Shown: piece by piece, positions 9,221-16,646 of the stretch
Position numbering within the stretch: position 1 is the first letter of the stretch
Layout: each line of letters begins with the position of its first letter
Source: Fulvivirga sediminis
GTDB taxonomy: Bacteria; Bacteroidota; Bacteroidia; Cytophagales; Cyclobacteriaceae
Direction: 5' to 3'
Length of the DNA: 64,000 nucleotides
Assembly: GCF_016757215.1 (NCBI RefSeq)
Contig: NZ_JAESIY010000003.1
Location: forward strand, 62,001 to 126,000
Position numbers and translations under genes: made by a program
Notes under the pieces: generated by a model
What the model saw: only the letters and a program-made list of their open reading frames with translations
Databases searched by the model: none
Told to the model about the DNA's origin: nothing

Positions 9221-9250
9221 TTGAGAAACCATTACTATTCCTTAACTTTG
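9221..9250 (+). promoter_or_regulatory. Strong Bacteroidota-type promoter for the 6S-like RNA
   Basis: TTG at 9221-9223, exactly 19 bases, then TAACTTTG at 9243-9250, a perfect TAnnTTTG element. Initiation would fall at about 9256, which is precisely where the closing stem of the downstream structured RNA begins. No reading frame starts after it in this direction, so it must serve a non-coding transcript. Confidence 0.75.
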
Positions 9251-9255
9251 CATTA

Positions 9256-9444
9256 CTCACAAGGTCGACATGTTTTTTAAACCTAACATTAAAAACAATA
9301 CCGAGTGAAGCCTTCTTTCTAGGCCAGGCCTCATCCGTTTTACGGACCTCGCTTTTATAGCAGGTTAACAGTGGAAGGCCGAAATTGTAGGGCAGCTCAA
9401 ATCCTGTCTTATCGGGGGTTTAAATAAACCACGATCCTTGTGAG
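9256..9444 (+). ncRNA. ssrS: Structured small RNA, probably 6S RNA (6S-Flavo type)
   Basis: The ends pair in a long closing stem: CTCACAAGGTCG (9256-9267) with CGATCCTTGTGAG (9432-9444), 12 pairs with one bulge. Inside it TTTAAACC (9276-9283) pairs with GGTTTAAA (9417-9424), GCCTTC (9310-9315) pairs with GAAGGC (9374-9379), and TCCG-TTTTA-CGGA forms a terminal hairpin at 9333-9345. The whole is a 189-nt rod with internal loops, ending in a run of seven T at 9445-9451: a factor-independent end. Length, rod shape and a very strong promoter match 6S RNA, which mimics an open promoter and sequesters RNA polymerase holoenzyme. The RNA call is firm; the 6S identity is by shape, not by alignment. 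Confidence 0.65.
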
Positions 9445-9449
9445 TTTTT

Positions 9450-10481
9450 TTATTTTCTTACTGATGATTTTCTAATTATCAGATCTGTTTTTAGAACTAC
9501 AGTCTCGGGTTCTACTATTTCACCTTCTTTTGCTTCAATTTCTTTTATTAATAATTTGGCGGCCTCTTGTCCCATTTTAAAACCTGGCTGATCTACCGTA
9601 GTGAGAGCGGGTTCAGTGAGAGAAGTGAAACGCCAGTTGCTAAAGCCTACTACACCGATGTCCTCGGGTATTTTTAGGCCTTTTTCTTTGATAACCAACA
9701 TAGCTCCCACAGCAGCGATGTCGTTATTAGCAAAGATGGCATCTGGAGGTAAGCTTAGACTAAGTAGTTGCTCTGTAAGTTCTTTGGCTACTTTTTCATC
9801 TTTAGCCTCTTTTTCTTCAAGTATCAGCGTTTCATCTATTTTTAATCCATGATCCGTTAGCGCTTTCTTATACCCATCCATTCTTTCTTTAGACAGAATT
9901 AAACTTGAAGGTCCCGAAATATGGGCGATCCTTTTATAGCCCTGATCAATGAGGTGTTTAGTGCTTTGGTATCCGGCATCAAAATCATCAATAATCACCT
10001 GGCTACAGTTGATAGCTTTACAGATTCTATCATAAAATACCATAGGAATGCCACGGTTAACCAAAGATTGAAAGTGATCATAGTTCTCAGTTTCTCGAGA
10101 TACAGATACCAGAATACCATCAACTCTATTATTGAAAAGTGCCTTAGTATCCATCACTTCTCTCTCATAAGATTCATTGCTTTGAGAGACTATTACGCTA
10201 TAGCCAGCTGCATAGGCTACATCTTCGATACCATTAATTACCGTAGAAAAGAAAAAATGAACTAGCTCTGGTATAATCACACCAATAGTATTAGATTTTT
10301 TCTGTCTTAAGCTTAAAGCAATTGAATTAGGTTGATAATTTAACTCTTCGGCTAATTCAGTTACGGCCTTTTTTGTTTCAGGGCTGATGTCAGGGTGGTC
10401 TTTGAGTGCTCTGGAAACAGTGGATGCACTTACCCCTAGTTGTTTGGCTATGTCTTTTATCGTTACCTGAGAACCTTTCAT
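9450..10481 (-). CDS. LacI-family transcriptional regulator of the alpha-glucan loci
   Basis: 343 residues. N-terminal LacI helix-turn-helix at about 6-30 (VTIKDIAKQLGVSASTVSRAL) with hinge NYQPNSIALSLR, then a periplasmic-binding-protein-like sensor domain (about 60-335) including SNTIGVIIPELVHFFF, NRVDGILVSVSRE, AHISGPSSLILSKERMDGY and PPDAIFANNDIAAVGAM. Such regulators bind palindromes as dimers and release or gain DNA on binding a sugar. It is transcribed away from susC, with a 427-base shared region holding LacI-type palindromes at 10662-10675 and 10814-10823, and a near copy stands before the GH31 operon at 40474-40487. Its stop codon overlaps the T-run of the convergent small RNA. Effector probably maltose, trehalose or a related sugar (inference). 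Confidence 0.92.
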   Translation of the reverse strand: MKGSQVTIKDIAKQLGVSASTVSRALKDHPDISPETKKAVTELAEELNYQPNSIALSLRQKKSNTIGVIIPELVHFFFSTVINGIEDVAYAAGYSVIVSQSNESYEREVMDTKALFNNRVDGILVSVSRETENYDHFQSLVNRGIPMVFYDRICKAINCSQVIIDDFDAGYQSTKHLIDQGYKRIAHISGPSSLILSKERMDGYKKALTDHGLKIDETLILEEKEAKDEKVAKELTEQLLSLSLPPDAIFANNDIAAVGAMLVIKEKGLKIPEDIGVVGFSNWRFTSLTEPALTTVDQPGFKMGQEAAKLLIKEIEAKEGEIVEPETVVLKTDLIIRKSSVRK

Positions 10482-10661
10482 AAATATTATAGATGGACTT
10501 ATTAGGCTTTAAATATAGTTAAAAGATAGCTCTTTTCTTTTTTATGTAGCTTTTGTTATCAATCGGGATTTGAACTGTTAAAATAATACAATTTTATTAA
10601 TCAGTTAGAAGTAAGTATGTTATAAGAGTATTATGAGAGTAATGCATCAATTGTAAATTGG
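10482..10661. other. Left half of the lacI-susC intergenic region
   Basis: AT-rich, non-coding. It should carry the promoter of the lacI-type gene on the minus strand, but I see no exact TAnnTTTG element there. The rest of the region, 10662-10908, holds two palindromic operators. Confidence 0.5.
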
Positions 10662-10675
10662 CGCAAACGTTTGCG
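10662..10675. promoter_or_regulatory. LacI-type operator, perfect 14-base palindrome
   Basis: CGCAAACGTTTGCG is an exact inverted repeat centred on CG, the layout bound by LacI-family dimers. It is 233 bases before the susC start and 186 bases before the lacI start. A second half-related word, ACGTTTACG, follows at 10679-10687. The site recurs with one change in front of the GH31 operon. Confidence 0.75.
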
Positions 10676-10813
10676 AATACGTTTACGTAAATTTTTATGC
10701 TTTAGTGGCTTGGAATGAGCTACTAATAGCGTATTTTTTCTAGAAATTAGAAGCGGATAAACTTCTTGTTTACAGAATATGAGTAATGAAAAATCTTGAC
10801 GTGTAGTATAATG

Positions 10814-10823
10814 CAAACGTTTG
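10814..10823. promoter_or_regulatory. Second LacI-type operator near the susC promoter
   Basis: CAAACGTTTG, the inner ten bases of the first operator, preceded by G as in that site (GCAAACGTTTG). It is 85 bases before the susC ATG and so close to the expected promoter; binding here could block or activate polymerase. The two sites are centred about 150 bases apart, which would allow looping (inference). Confidence 0.65.
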
Positions 10824-10908
10824 AAGTAACCTTTGTAATATCTGAAAGCGTAAGATCTAGCCGTAGATTTCATATTCTTAGAATTATTATATAACAGATC
10901 AAACACTT

Positions 10909-13875
10909 ATGAAACAAAAACTACTATTGTATTTCTTTGCCTTTATAGTCAGTATGTCAGCTTACGCACAGCAGACTATAACAGGAAAAGTAACAGATGA
11001 TGAGGATGGAGGTGAACTTCCAGGGGTTAATATCTTAGAAAAGGGCACAGCCAATGGTACGGTAACAGATATTAGTGGAAATTTCACATTGAAGGTAAGC
11101 GAAAATGCCACCTTAATTCTCTCATATGTTGGCTATGCTACTCAGGAGGTATCTGTAAATGGAAGAACCAACCTGGAAATCAAAATGTCTACGGATGTAA
11201 CTGAACTTACAGAAGTAGTAGTGGTAGGTTACGGAACGCAGAAGAAAGAAGATGCTACCGGTGCGGTGGCAGCGGTAAGTTCTAAAGATTTTAATAAAGG
11301 CGTAATGGCCTCTCCGCAAGACTTAATTAAAGGGCGGATTTCTGGTGTTCAGATTACTAACGCTGGAGGTGCTCCTGGTTCACAATCTACAATAAGAATA
11401 AGAGGCGGATCTTCTTTAACAGCTAGTAATGATCCTTTAATTGTAGTGGACGGAGTACCTCTCTCTAATGAGGATATTTCTGGAGTGAGAAATCCCTTGA
11501 GTTTAATAAACCCAAATGATATCGCCTCAGTATCTGTATTGAAAGATGCCTCTGCCACCGCTATATATGGAGCCAGAGCATCTAATGGAGTTCTTATTAT
11601 TACTACAAAGAGAGGTAGAGAAGGTAGAGGTATGAATATTAATTATTCAGGAAATGTATCTCTCTATACTATACCAAAAACCATTGATGTATATTCAGGT
11701 GATGAGTATAGAGCTTTGGTACAGTCACGTGTAGAATCTGGTAGAACACCTGCCAGTGCCCTTGACTTGCTTGGAGATGCTAACACTGACTGGCAGGATG
11801 AGATTTTTGACACAGCCATAGGTACTGAGCATAATGTATCCGTTACGGGGGCTGCTAAAAATCTGCCATACAGAGCTTCAGTAGGCTATACTAATCAAGA
11901 TGGTATACTTAAAACTACGAATTTTGAACGTACCACAGTTTCTGTAGGCGTAGATCCCTCTTTACTAGATGATCATCTAAAGGTTAATCTGAACTTAAAA
12001 GGAGCGCTGACAAAAAATAGATTTGCTGAAGAAGGTGCCATTGGCTCTGCAATTACTTTTGATCCAAGTCAATCTCCCTATGATCCTACTTCACAGTATG
12101 GTGGTTATTTTTACTGGAGATCACCAGAAGACGGAAGTAGAATAGCTTTAGCACCTTCTAACCCATTAGCACTAATTGAGCAAAGAAATGACCAGGCTGA
12201 TGTAAATAGGTATATATTGAACGGGCAAGTGGAGTACAAATTTCACTTTTTGCCTGAACTAAGCGCCCATGTAAATGTAGCCTTAGATAAATCTGATACT
12301 GATGGAGGTGTAACTATACCGGAAACCGCCAGTTTTGATGTAAATCAAACATTAGGAGATGGAAGGAGAAGCTCTTACACAGGAGAAACTAAGAATGAGT
12401 TACTAGAATACTATATGAAGTATAAGAAAGAATTACCTTCTATTAGCAGTAATATTGAAGTTTTAGGTGGTTACTCATGGCAACATTTCTATAGAGAGAG
12501 CTCTAATTTTGCTAAGGCTTATTTAGATGAAACGGTAAAAGATTCGCTAAGAATAGATAAGTCGGAGAATTTTTTGATTTCTTTCTACGGTCGATTGAAC
12601 TATACTTTTAAAGATAAGTATCTGTTTACAGCTACAGTAAGGAGAGATGGTTCTTCAAGATTTGCTAAGGACAATCAGTTTGGTACATTTATCTCTGGAG
12701 CTTTGGCCTGGAAAATAAAAGAGGAGTCTTTCCTTAAAGATGTAGATGTGCTTTCGGATCTTAAGCTAAGAATAGGCTACGGAGAGACGGGCCAGGAGAA
12801 TGTCGGGCCTTCTTATCCGGCTATTCCTACCGTAACTATTAGTAACGGTTTAGCGAGATACCAATTTGGTAATACTTTCTATAATACCATTAGGTATAAT
12901 GGATATGATGCTAATTTGAAATGGGAAGAAACGGTGACCTACAATGCAGGTATTGATTTTGGTTTTCTGGATGGAAGGATAAGTGGTAGCCTGGACTATT
13001 ACTTTAGAAAAACGAATGATTTACTTAATGAAATTCCTATTCCTATAGGCACCAACTTTACCAATGAGATCCTTACCAATGTGGGCAATCTTGAAAATCA
13101 GGGATTCGAGCTAGGTTTAAATGCGGTTGTTATCAACAAAGAACCTTTTCGTTGGGATTTTGGCTTTAACTTGACTCGAAACGTGAATAAAATCACCAAG
13201 CTTATCTCAGTAGATGATCCTAATTATATAGGAGATTTCACCGGAGGTATTGGAGGTGCAAAGGGTAATAATATCCAAATACATAGAGAAGGGCAGCCTG
13301 CCAGTTCTTTCTTTGTTTATGAGCAGGTATATGATAATCAAGGTAAGCCTATTGAGGGAGCCTATGTAGATCAGAATGAAGATGGAGTGATTAATGATAA
13401 AGACAGAATCATTAGGGAAAACCCTGCTCCCAAGGTATATATGGGCTTTTCTTCTAACTTTTCTTACAAAAAATTCACTTTAGGCTTTAATGCCCGAATG
13501 AACCTGGGGAACTATGTATATAATAATATAGCTTCTCAGTATGCTACTTATACTAATATCTACAGCACTCAAGGCTTTTTAAACAACGTTTCTCCAGAAG
13601 TGACTAGGTCCGGGTTTAATCAACCTCGATACTTTTCCAGCTTTTATATAGAAAATGCCTCTTTCTTTAGAATGGACAATGTGACATTAGGTTATGATGT
13701 GGGTAGAGTAGTTTCGGATAAAATAAGAATGAACCTGAACTTCACAGTTCAAAACGTTTTTGTTATCACAGATTACGAAGGTCTCGATCCTGAAATTTCT
13801 AATGGTATTGATAATAACATTTACCCAAGGCCCAGAACCTTCCTGTTGGGGGTAAATATTAATTTTCAAAAATGA
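10909..13875 (+). CDS. susC: SusC-like TonB-dependent glycan receptor
   Basis: 988 residues. Signal peptide MKQKLLLYFFAFIVSMSAYA; then a CarboxypepD-regulatory-like domain (about 22-105, ITGKVTDDEDGGELPGVNI and TDISGNFTLKV); the SusC motif EVVVVGYGTQKKED near 104-117; plug domain (about 115-235, with IRIRGGSSL and PLIVVDGVPL); and a 22-stranded barrel to the end (PRTFLLGVNINFQ). SusC forms the outer-membrane channel with SusD as a lid and imports oligosaccharides using TonB energy. It heads the susC-susD-susE-amylase-trehalase locus, and susD overlaps or follows closely. Two LacI-type operators lie upstream. Confidence 0.96.
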   Translation: MKQKLLLYFFAFIVSMSAYAQQTITGKVTDDEDGGELPGVNILEKGTANGTVTDISGNFTLKVSENATLILSYVGYATQEVSVNGRTNLEIKMSTDVTELTEVVVVGYGTQKKEDATGAVAAVSSKDFNKGVMASPQDLIKGRISGVQITNAGGAPGSQSTIRIRGGSSLTASNDPLIVVDGVPLSNEDISGVRNPLSLINPNDIASVSVLKDASATAIYGARASNGVLIITTKRGREGRGMNINYSGNVSLYTIPKTIDVYSGDEYRALVQSRVESGRTPASALDLLGDANTDWQDEIFDTAIGTEHNVSVTGAAKNLPYRASVGYTNQDGILKTTNFERTTVSVGVDPSLLDDHLKVNLNLKGALTKNRFAEEGAIGSAITFDPSQSPYDPTSQYGGYFYWRSPEDGSRIALAPSNPLALIEQRNDQADVNRYILNGQVEYKFHFLPELSAHVNVALDKSDTDGGVTIPETASFDVNQTLGDGRRSSYTGETKNELLEYYMKYKKELPSISSNIEVLGGYSWQHFYRESSNFAKAYLDETVKDSLRIDKSENFLISFYGRLNYTFKDKYLFTATVRRDGSSRFAKDNQFGTFISGALAWKIKEESFLKDVDVLSDLKLRIGYGETGQENVGPSYPAIPTVTISNGLARYQFGNTFYNTIRYNGYDANLKWEETVTYNAGIDFGFLDGRISGSLDYYFRKTNDLLNEIPIPIGTNFTNEILTNVGNLENQGFELGLNAVVINKEPFRWDFGFNLTRNVNKITKLISVDDPNYIGDFTGGIGGAKGNNIQIHREGQPASSFFVYEQVYDNQGKPIEGAYVDQNEDGVINDKDRIIRENPAPKVYMGFSSNFSYKKFTLGFNARMNLGNYVYNNIASQYATYTNIYSTQGFLNNVSPEVTRSGFNQPRYFSSFYIENASFFRMDNVTLGYDVGRVVSDKIRMNLNFTVQNVFVITDYEGLDPEISNGIDNNIYPRPRTFLLGVNINFQK

Positions 13876-13889
13876 TAACTGAGCTAAAA

Positions 13890-15470
13890 ATGAAAAAGAT
13901 ATATATTACTATAATAGCTATCTGTGCAATGCTGGCAAGCGCCTGTACAGATGATTTGAATGTTTCTCCCATTGATCCGGATGTTCAAACACCAGGTAAC
14001 GTTTTAACTGACCTTGAAGGTTATAAGCAGCTGCTGGCTAAGTTGTATGGTGGCTTGGCGTTAACAGGTCAAATAGGGCCGGCCAGTCCAGACAGTCAAG
14101 GTGACATAGTAGGAATAGATGAAGGGTTTTCTTCTTATCTAAGAGGATACTTTCTGCATCAGGAAATGACTACAGATGAAGCTGTGATAGGTTGGAATGA
14201 CCAAACCATTAAAGATTTTCATGACCTTGATTATGGTGCTAGTGACCTTTTCGTTAGAGGGATGTATTCAAGGATATTTTATCAAATCACGTTGGCTAAT
14301 CAGTTTTTAAGAGAAACAGCTGATGTTGGAAATCTGCCTGAAGCTGACCAGCAGCAGATAGTAGCCTTTAGAGCAGAAGCCCGATTTTTAAGAGCACTTA
14401 GTTATTGGCATGCCATGGATATGTTTTATGAAGTTCCTTTTGTTACAGAAGAAAATAAAATTGGCGCTTTTTTGCCTGAACAGGCTACAAGTGAAGAGGT
14501 TTTCAAATATATAGAATCAGAGCTTTTGGCCATAAATGATGACCTGGCTGACCCAAGGCAAAATGAATATGCCAGGGCAGACAAGGCTGCAGCATGGGCC
14601 CTTTTAGCTAAATTGTACTTGAATGCGAACCTTTATATTGGTGAAGGTAGGTATACGGAATGTATAACCTATTGTAACAAAATAATAAATGCAGGCTATT
14701 CGCTTGATCCTGATTACTCTCATATGTTTTTGGCTGATAATGAGAATTCACCTGAGTTTATATTTCAGATTGCCTTTGACGGTGCCAATACCCAGTCTTA
14801 CGGAGGTACAACCTTTATAATACGTGGTGCGGTAGGTGGTTCTATGTCTGCAGCGAATTTTGGAATAGAAGGAGGCTGGAGCGGTATGAGAACTACCAGT
14901 GGTTTGGTGAATAAATTTGATGATATCACTGGCAATACTGATTCCAGAGCTATGTTTTATACAAATGGGCAGTCATTAGAAATTAATAAGATATCTGAAT
15001 TTACTGACGGATATGCCATCACTAAGTTTAAAAATGTAACTAGTACGGGCGCGCAAGGTTCTAATGCTCAATTTACAGATACTGATTTTCCTGTATTTAG
15101 ATTAGCTGATATTTACCTTACTTATGCTGAGGCGGTATTAAGAGGGGGTACCGGAGGTAGTGCTGCCACGGCTCTGCAATATATGAATGACTTAAGAGAA
15201 AGAGCTTATGGTGATGCTTCAGGTAATATTAGTCAAGGTGAACTCAATTTAGATTATATTATAGACGAAAGGGCCAGAGAGTTATATTGGGAATGCCATA
15301 GACGTACTGATCTGGTTCGGTTTGGTCTTTTAACCACAGACAATTACTTATGGCCATGGAAAGGTGGTATAAAATCAGGAAAATCGGTAGATGGCAAGTA
15401 TAACTATTTTCCTTTGCCTTCATCAGATGTGGCAGCTAACCCTAATTTAAAACAGCCTTTTAATTATTAA
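13890..15470 (+). CDS. susD: SusD-like glycan-binding outer-membrane lipoprotein
   Basis: An ATG at 13872 overlaps the susC stop, but the ATG at 13890 begins a clean lipoprotein leader (MKKIYITIIAICAMLASAC), so that start is preferred: 526 residues. The cysteine is followed by TDD, an acidic patch like the export signal that places Bacteroidota lipoproteins on the cell surface. SusD features follow: FLRETADVGN, the RAEARFLRALSYWHAMDMF helix, AWALLAKLYLNA, and a C-terminal half with FPVFRLADIYLTYAEAV and ERARELYWECHRRTDLVRFG. It binds the polysaccharide and closes over SusC. Nearly abuts susC and precedes susE by 16 bases. Confidence 0.95.
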   Translation: MKKIYITIIAICAMLASACTDDLNVSPIDPDVQTPGNVLTDLEGYKQLLAKLYGGLALTGQIGPASPDSQGDIVGIDEGFSSYLRGYFLHQEMTTDEAVIGWNDQTIKDFHDLDYGASDLFVRGMYSRIFYQITLANQFLRETADVGNLPEADQQQIVAFRAEARFLRALSYWHAMDMFYEVPFVTEENKIGAFLPEQATSEEVFKYIESELLAINDDLADPRQNEYARADKAAAWALLAKLYLNANLYIGEGRYTECITYCNKIINAGYSLDPDYSHMFLADNENSPEFIFQIAFDGANTQSYGGTTFIIRGAVGGSMSAANFGIEGGWSGMRTTSGLVNKFDDITGNTDSRAMFYTNGQSLEINKISEFTDGYAITKFKNVTSTGAQGSNAQFTDTDFPVFRLADIYLTYAEAVLRGGTGGSAATALQYMNDLRERAYGDASGNISQGELNLDYIIDERARELYWECHRRTDLVRFGLLTTDNYLWPWKGGIKSGKSVDGKYNYFPLPSSDVAANPNLKQPFNY

Positions 15471-15486
15471 TTGAAAAGATCAAGAC

Positions 15487-16566
15487 ATGAAAAAAATCAT
15501 ATATATACTTTCAATAGTTTTTATAGGCATTTTAATGGCCTGTGAGGATGATGCTGAAAAAGTAGTGATCTCCTCAGATCCTGTAAAACCTGTGGTCTTA
15601 TCGCCAGAGGATGAATCTTTAATATTTACCCGAGAGGATAGTGCTAAGTTTGCTTTTAAATGGTCTAAAGCAGAGTTAGGGTATAACGCAGTTGTAGAAT
15701 ATGGCATACAAGTATCGCTTGATGAAGATTTTGCTAAAAAAGAATTGATTTTATCAACTACAGAGGTTACAGAAGGAGAGGTGCTAGAGACTGCTTTAAA
15801 TAATACTTTACATAAATTAGGTGCGGAGGATGATGTGCCTGTTAGTGTATATACACGCGTTTTTGCGAGCATAAGTGAATATGCAGATTCGGTTTTTTCT
15901 GCTTCCAAGGTTTATACTGTAACACCTTATGCCACAGTTTTTCCTCCTATTTACATGATAGGAGGGGCCTTGAAGGGCTGGGACCTAAACTTAGCGGTAG
16001 AAGTGCCTGCTACTAACAATGGTAAAGCATACCATGTAATAGCAGAATTTAAAAATGGAGAAACTTTTAGGTTTTTCACTCAACCAGATTGGGGTGCAGA
16101 CCAATATAAATGGGCCTATTTTGATGGAGGCACTGTAGCTGGAAATTTCGAAGCAGCAATGGATGATGATGATAATTTTAGATTTATCGGAACCTCCGGT
16201 TATTATATAATAAAAGTGAATTTAAATGATAAAACCATTAGCATGGAGGAAGCTGATGAGCCTACCTTGTATGGTATTGGCGAAGCTTTACAAGGATGGG
16301 TGTTAGAATCGGCTGTTCAATTAACTTGGGTAAAAGATAGCCTCTTCCAAGTGACTACTACCATGAATGCAGATAAAGCTTTTAGGTTTTTCGATAAGGC
16401 AGATTGGAGTACAGGAAAATATAACTACCTCTATTTCGAGGATGGAGAAGTAGATCCCTTGTTAGAAAATGCTGCTGATGGAGATTCCAACCTGTTATTT
16501 GTAGGTAGCACAGGTTCATATGAAATGACAGTGGATTTGAAAGCCCGTACCGTGGGAATAAAATAG
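15487..16566 (+). CDS. susE: SusE/SusF-like surface starch-binding lipoprotein
   Basis: 359 residues. Lipoprotein leader with Cys19 (IGILMAC) followed by EDD, suggesting surface export. A SusE-type Ig-like N-domain (about 20-145, KPVVLSPEDESLIFTREDSAKFAFKWS) is followed by two tandem, mutually similar binding modules (about 155-253 and 258-359). Each has a G-x-A-L-x-G-W motif (GGALKGWDL, GEALQGWVL) and an FRFF-x(5-6)-W motif (FRFFTQPDW, FRFFDKADW), the latter typical of SusE/SusF starch-binding domains. It helps hold alpha-glucan at the surface. A strong terminator follows at 16582-16624, separating it from the amylase gene. Confidence 0.9.
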   Translation: MKKIIYILSIVFIGILMACEDDAEKVVISSDPVKPVVLSPEDESLIFTREDSAKFAFKWSKAELGYNAVVEYGIQVSLDEDFAKKELILSTTEVTEGEVLETALNNTLHKLGAEDDVPVSVYTRVFASISEYADSVFSASKVYTVTPYATVFPPIYMIGGALKGWDLNLAVEVPATNNGKAYHVIAEFKNGETFRFFTQPDWGADQYKWAYFDGGTVAGNFEAAMDDDDNFRFIGTSGYYIIKVNLNDKTISMEEADEPTLYGIGEALQGWVLESAVQLTWVKDSLFQVTTTMNADKAFRFFDKADWSTGKYNYLYFEDGEVDPLLENAADGDSNLLFVGSTGSYEMTVDLKARTVGIK

Positions 16567-16581
16567 TCTTTCTTATATGCC

Positions 16582-16624
16582 AGAGGTTGTGTCAGAAGTC
16601 TCTCTTGATACAACCTCTTTTTTA
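16582..16624 (+). terminator. Factor-independent terminator after susE
   Basis: AGAGGTTGTGTCA (16582-16594) pairs with TGATACAACCTCT (16606-16618), 13 pairs including one G-U, followed by TTTTTT. It should end or attenuate the susCDE transcript, so the downstream amylase and trehalase may be made in lower amounts or from their own promoter. Confidence 0.8.
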
Positions 16625-16646
16625 ATCACCTCTTACTAATCACCTT

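Noticed and set aside
9256-9444. tmRNA, RNase P RNA or SRP RNA for the small RNA
   Set aside because: No tRNA-like ends or tag frame, too short for RNase P RNA, and no SRP tetraloop motif.
10631-10906. Minus-strand frame of 91 codons between lacI and susC
   Set aside because: It covers both LacI operators, has no domain and odd R/K-rich composition, and the region is expected to be regulatory.
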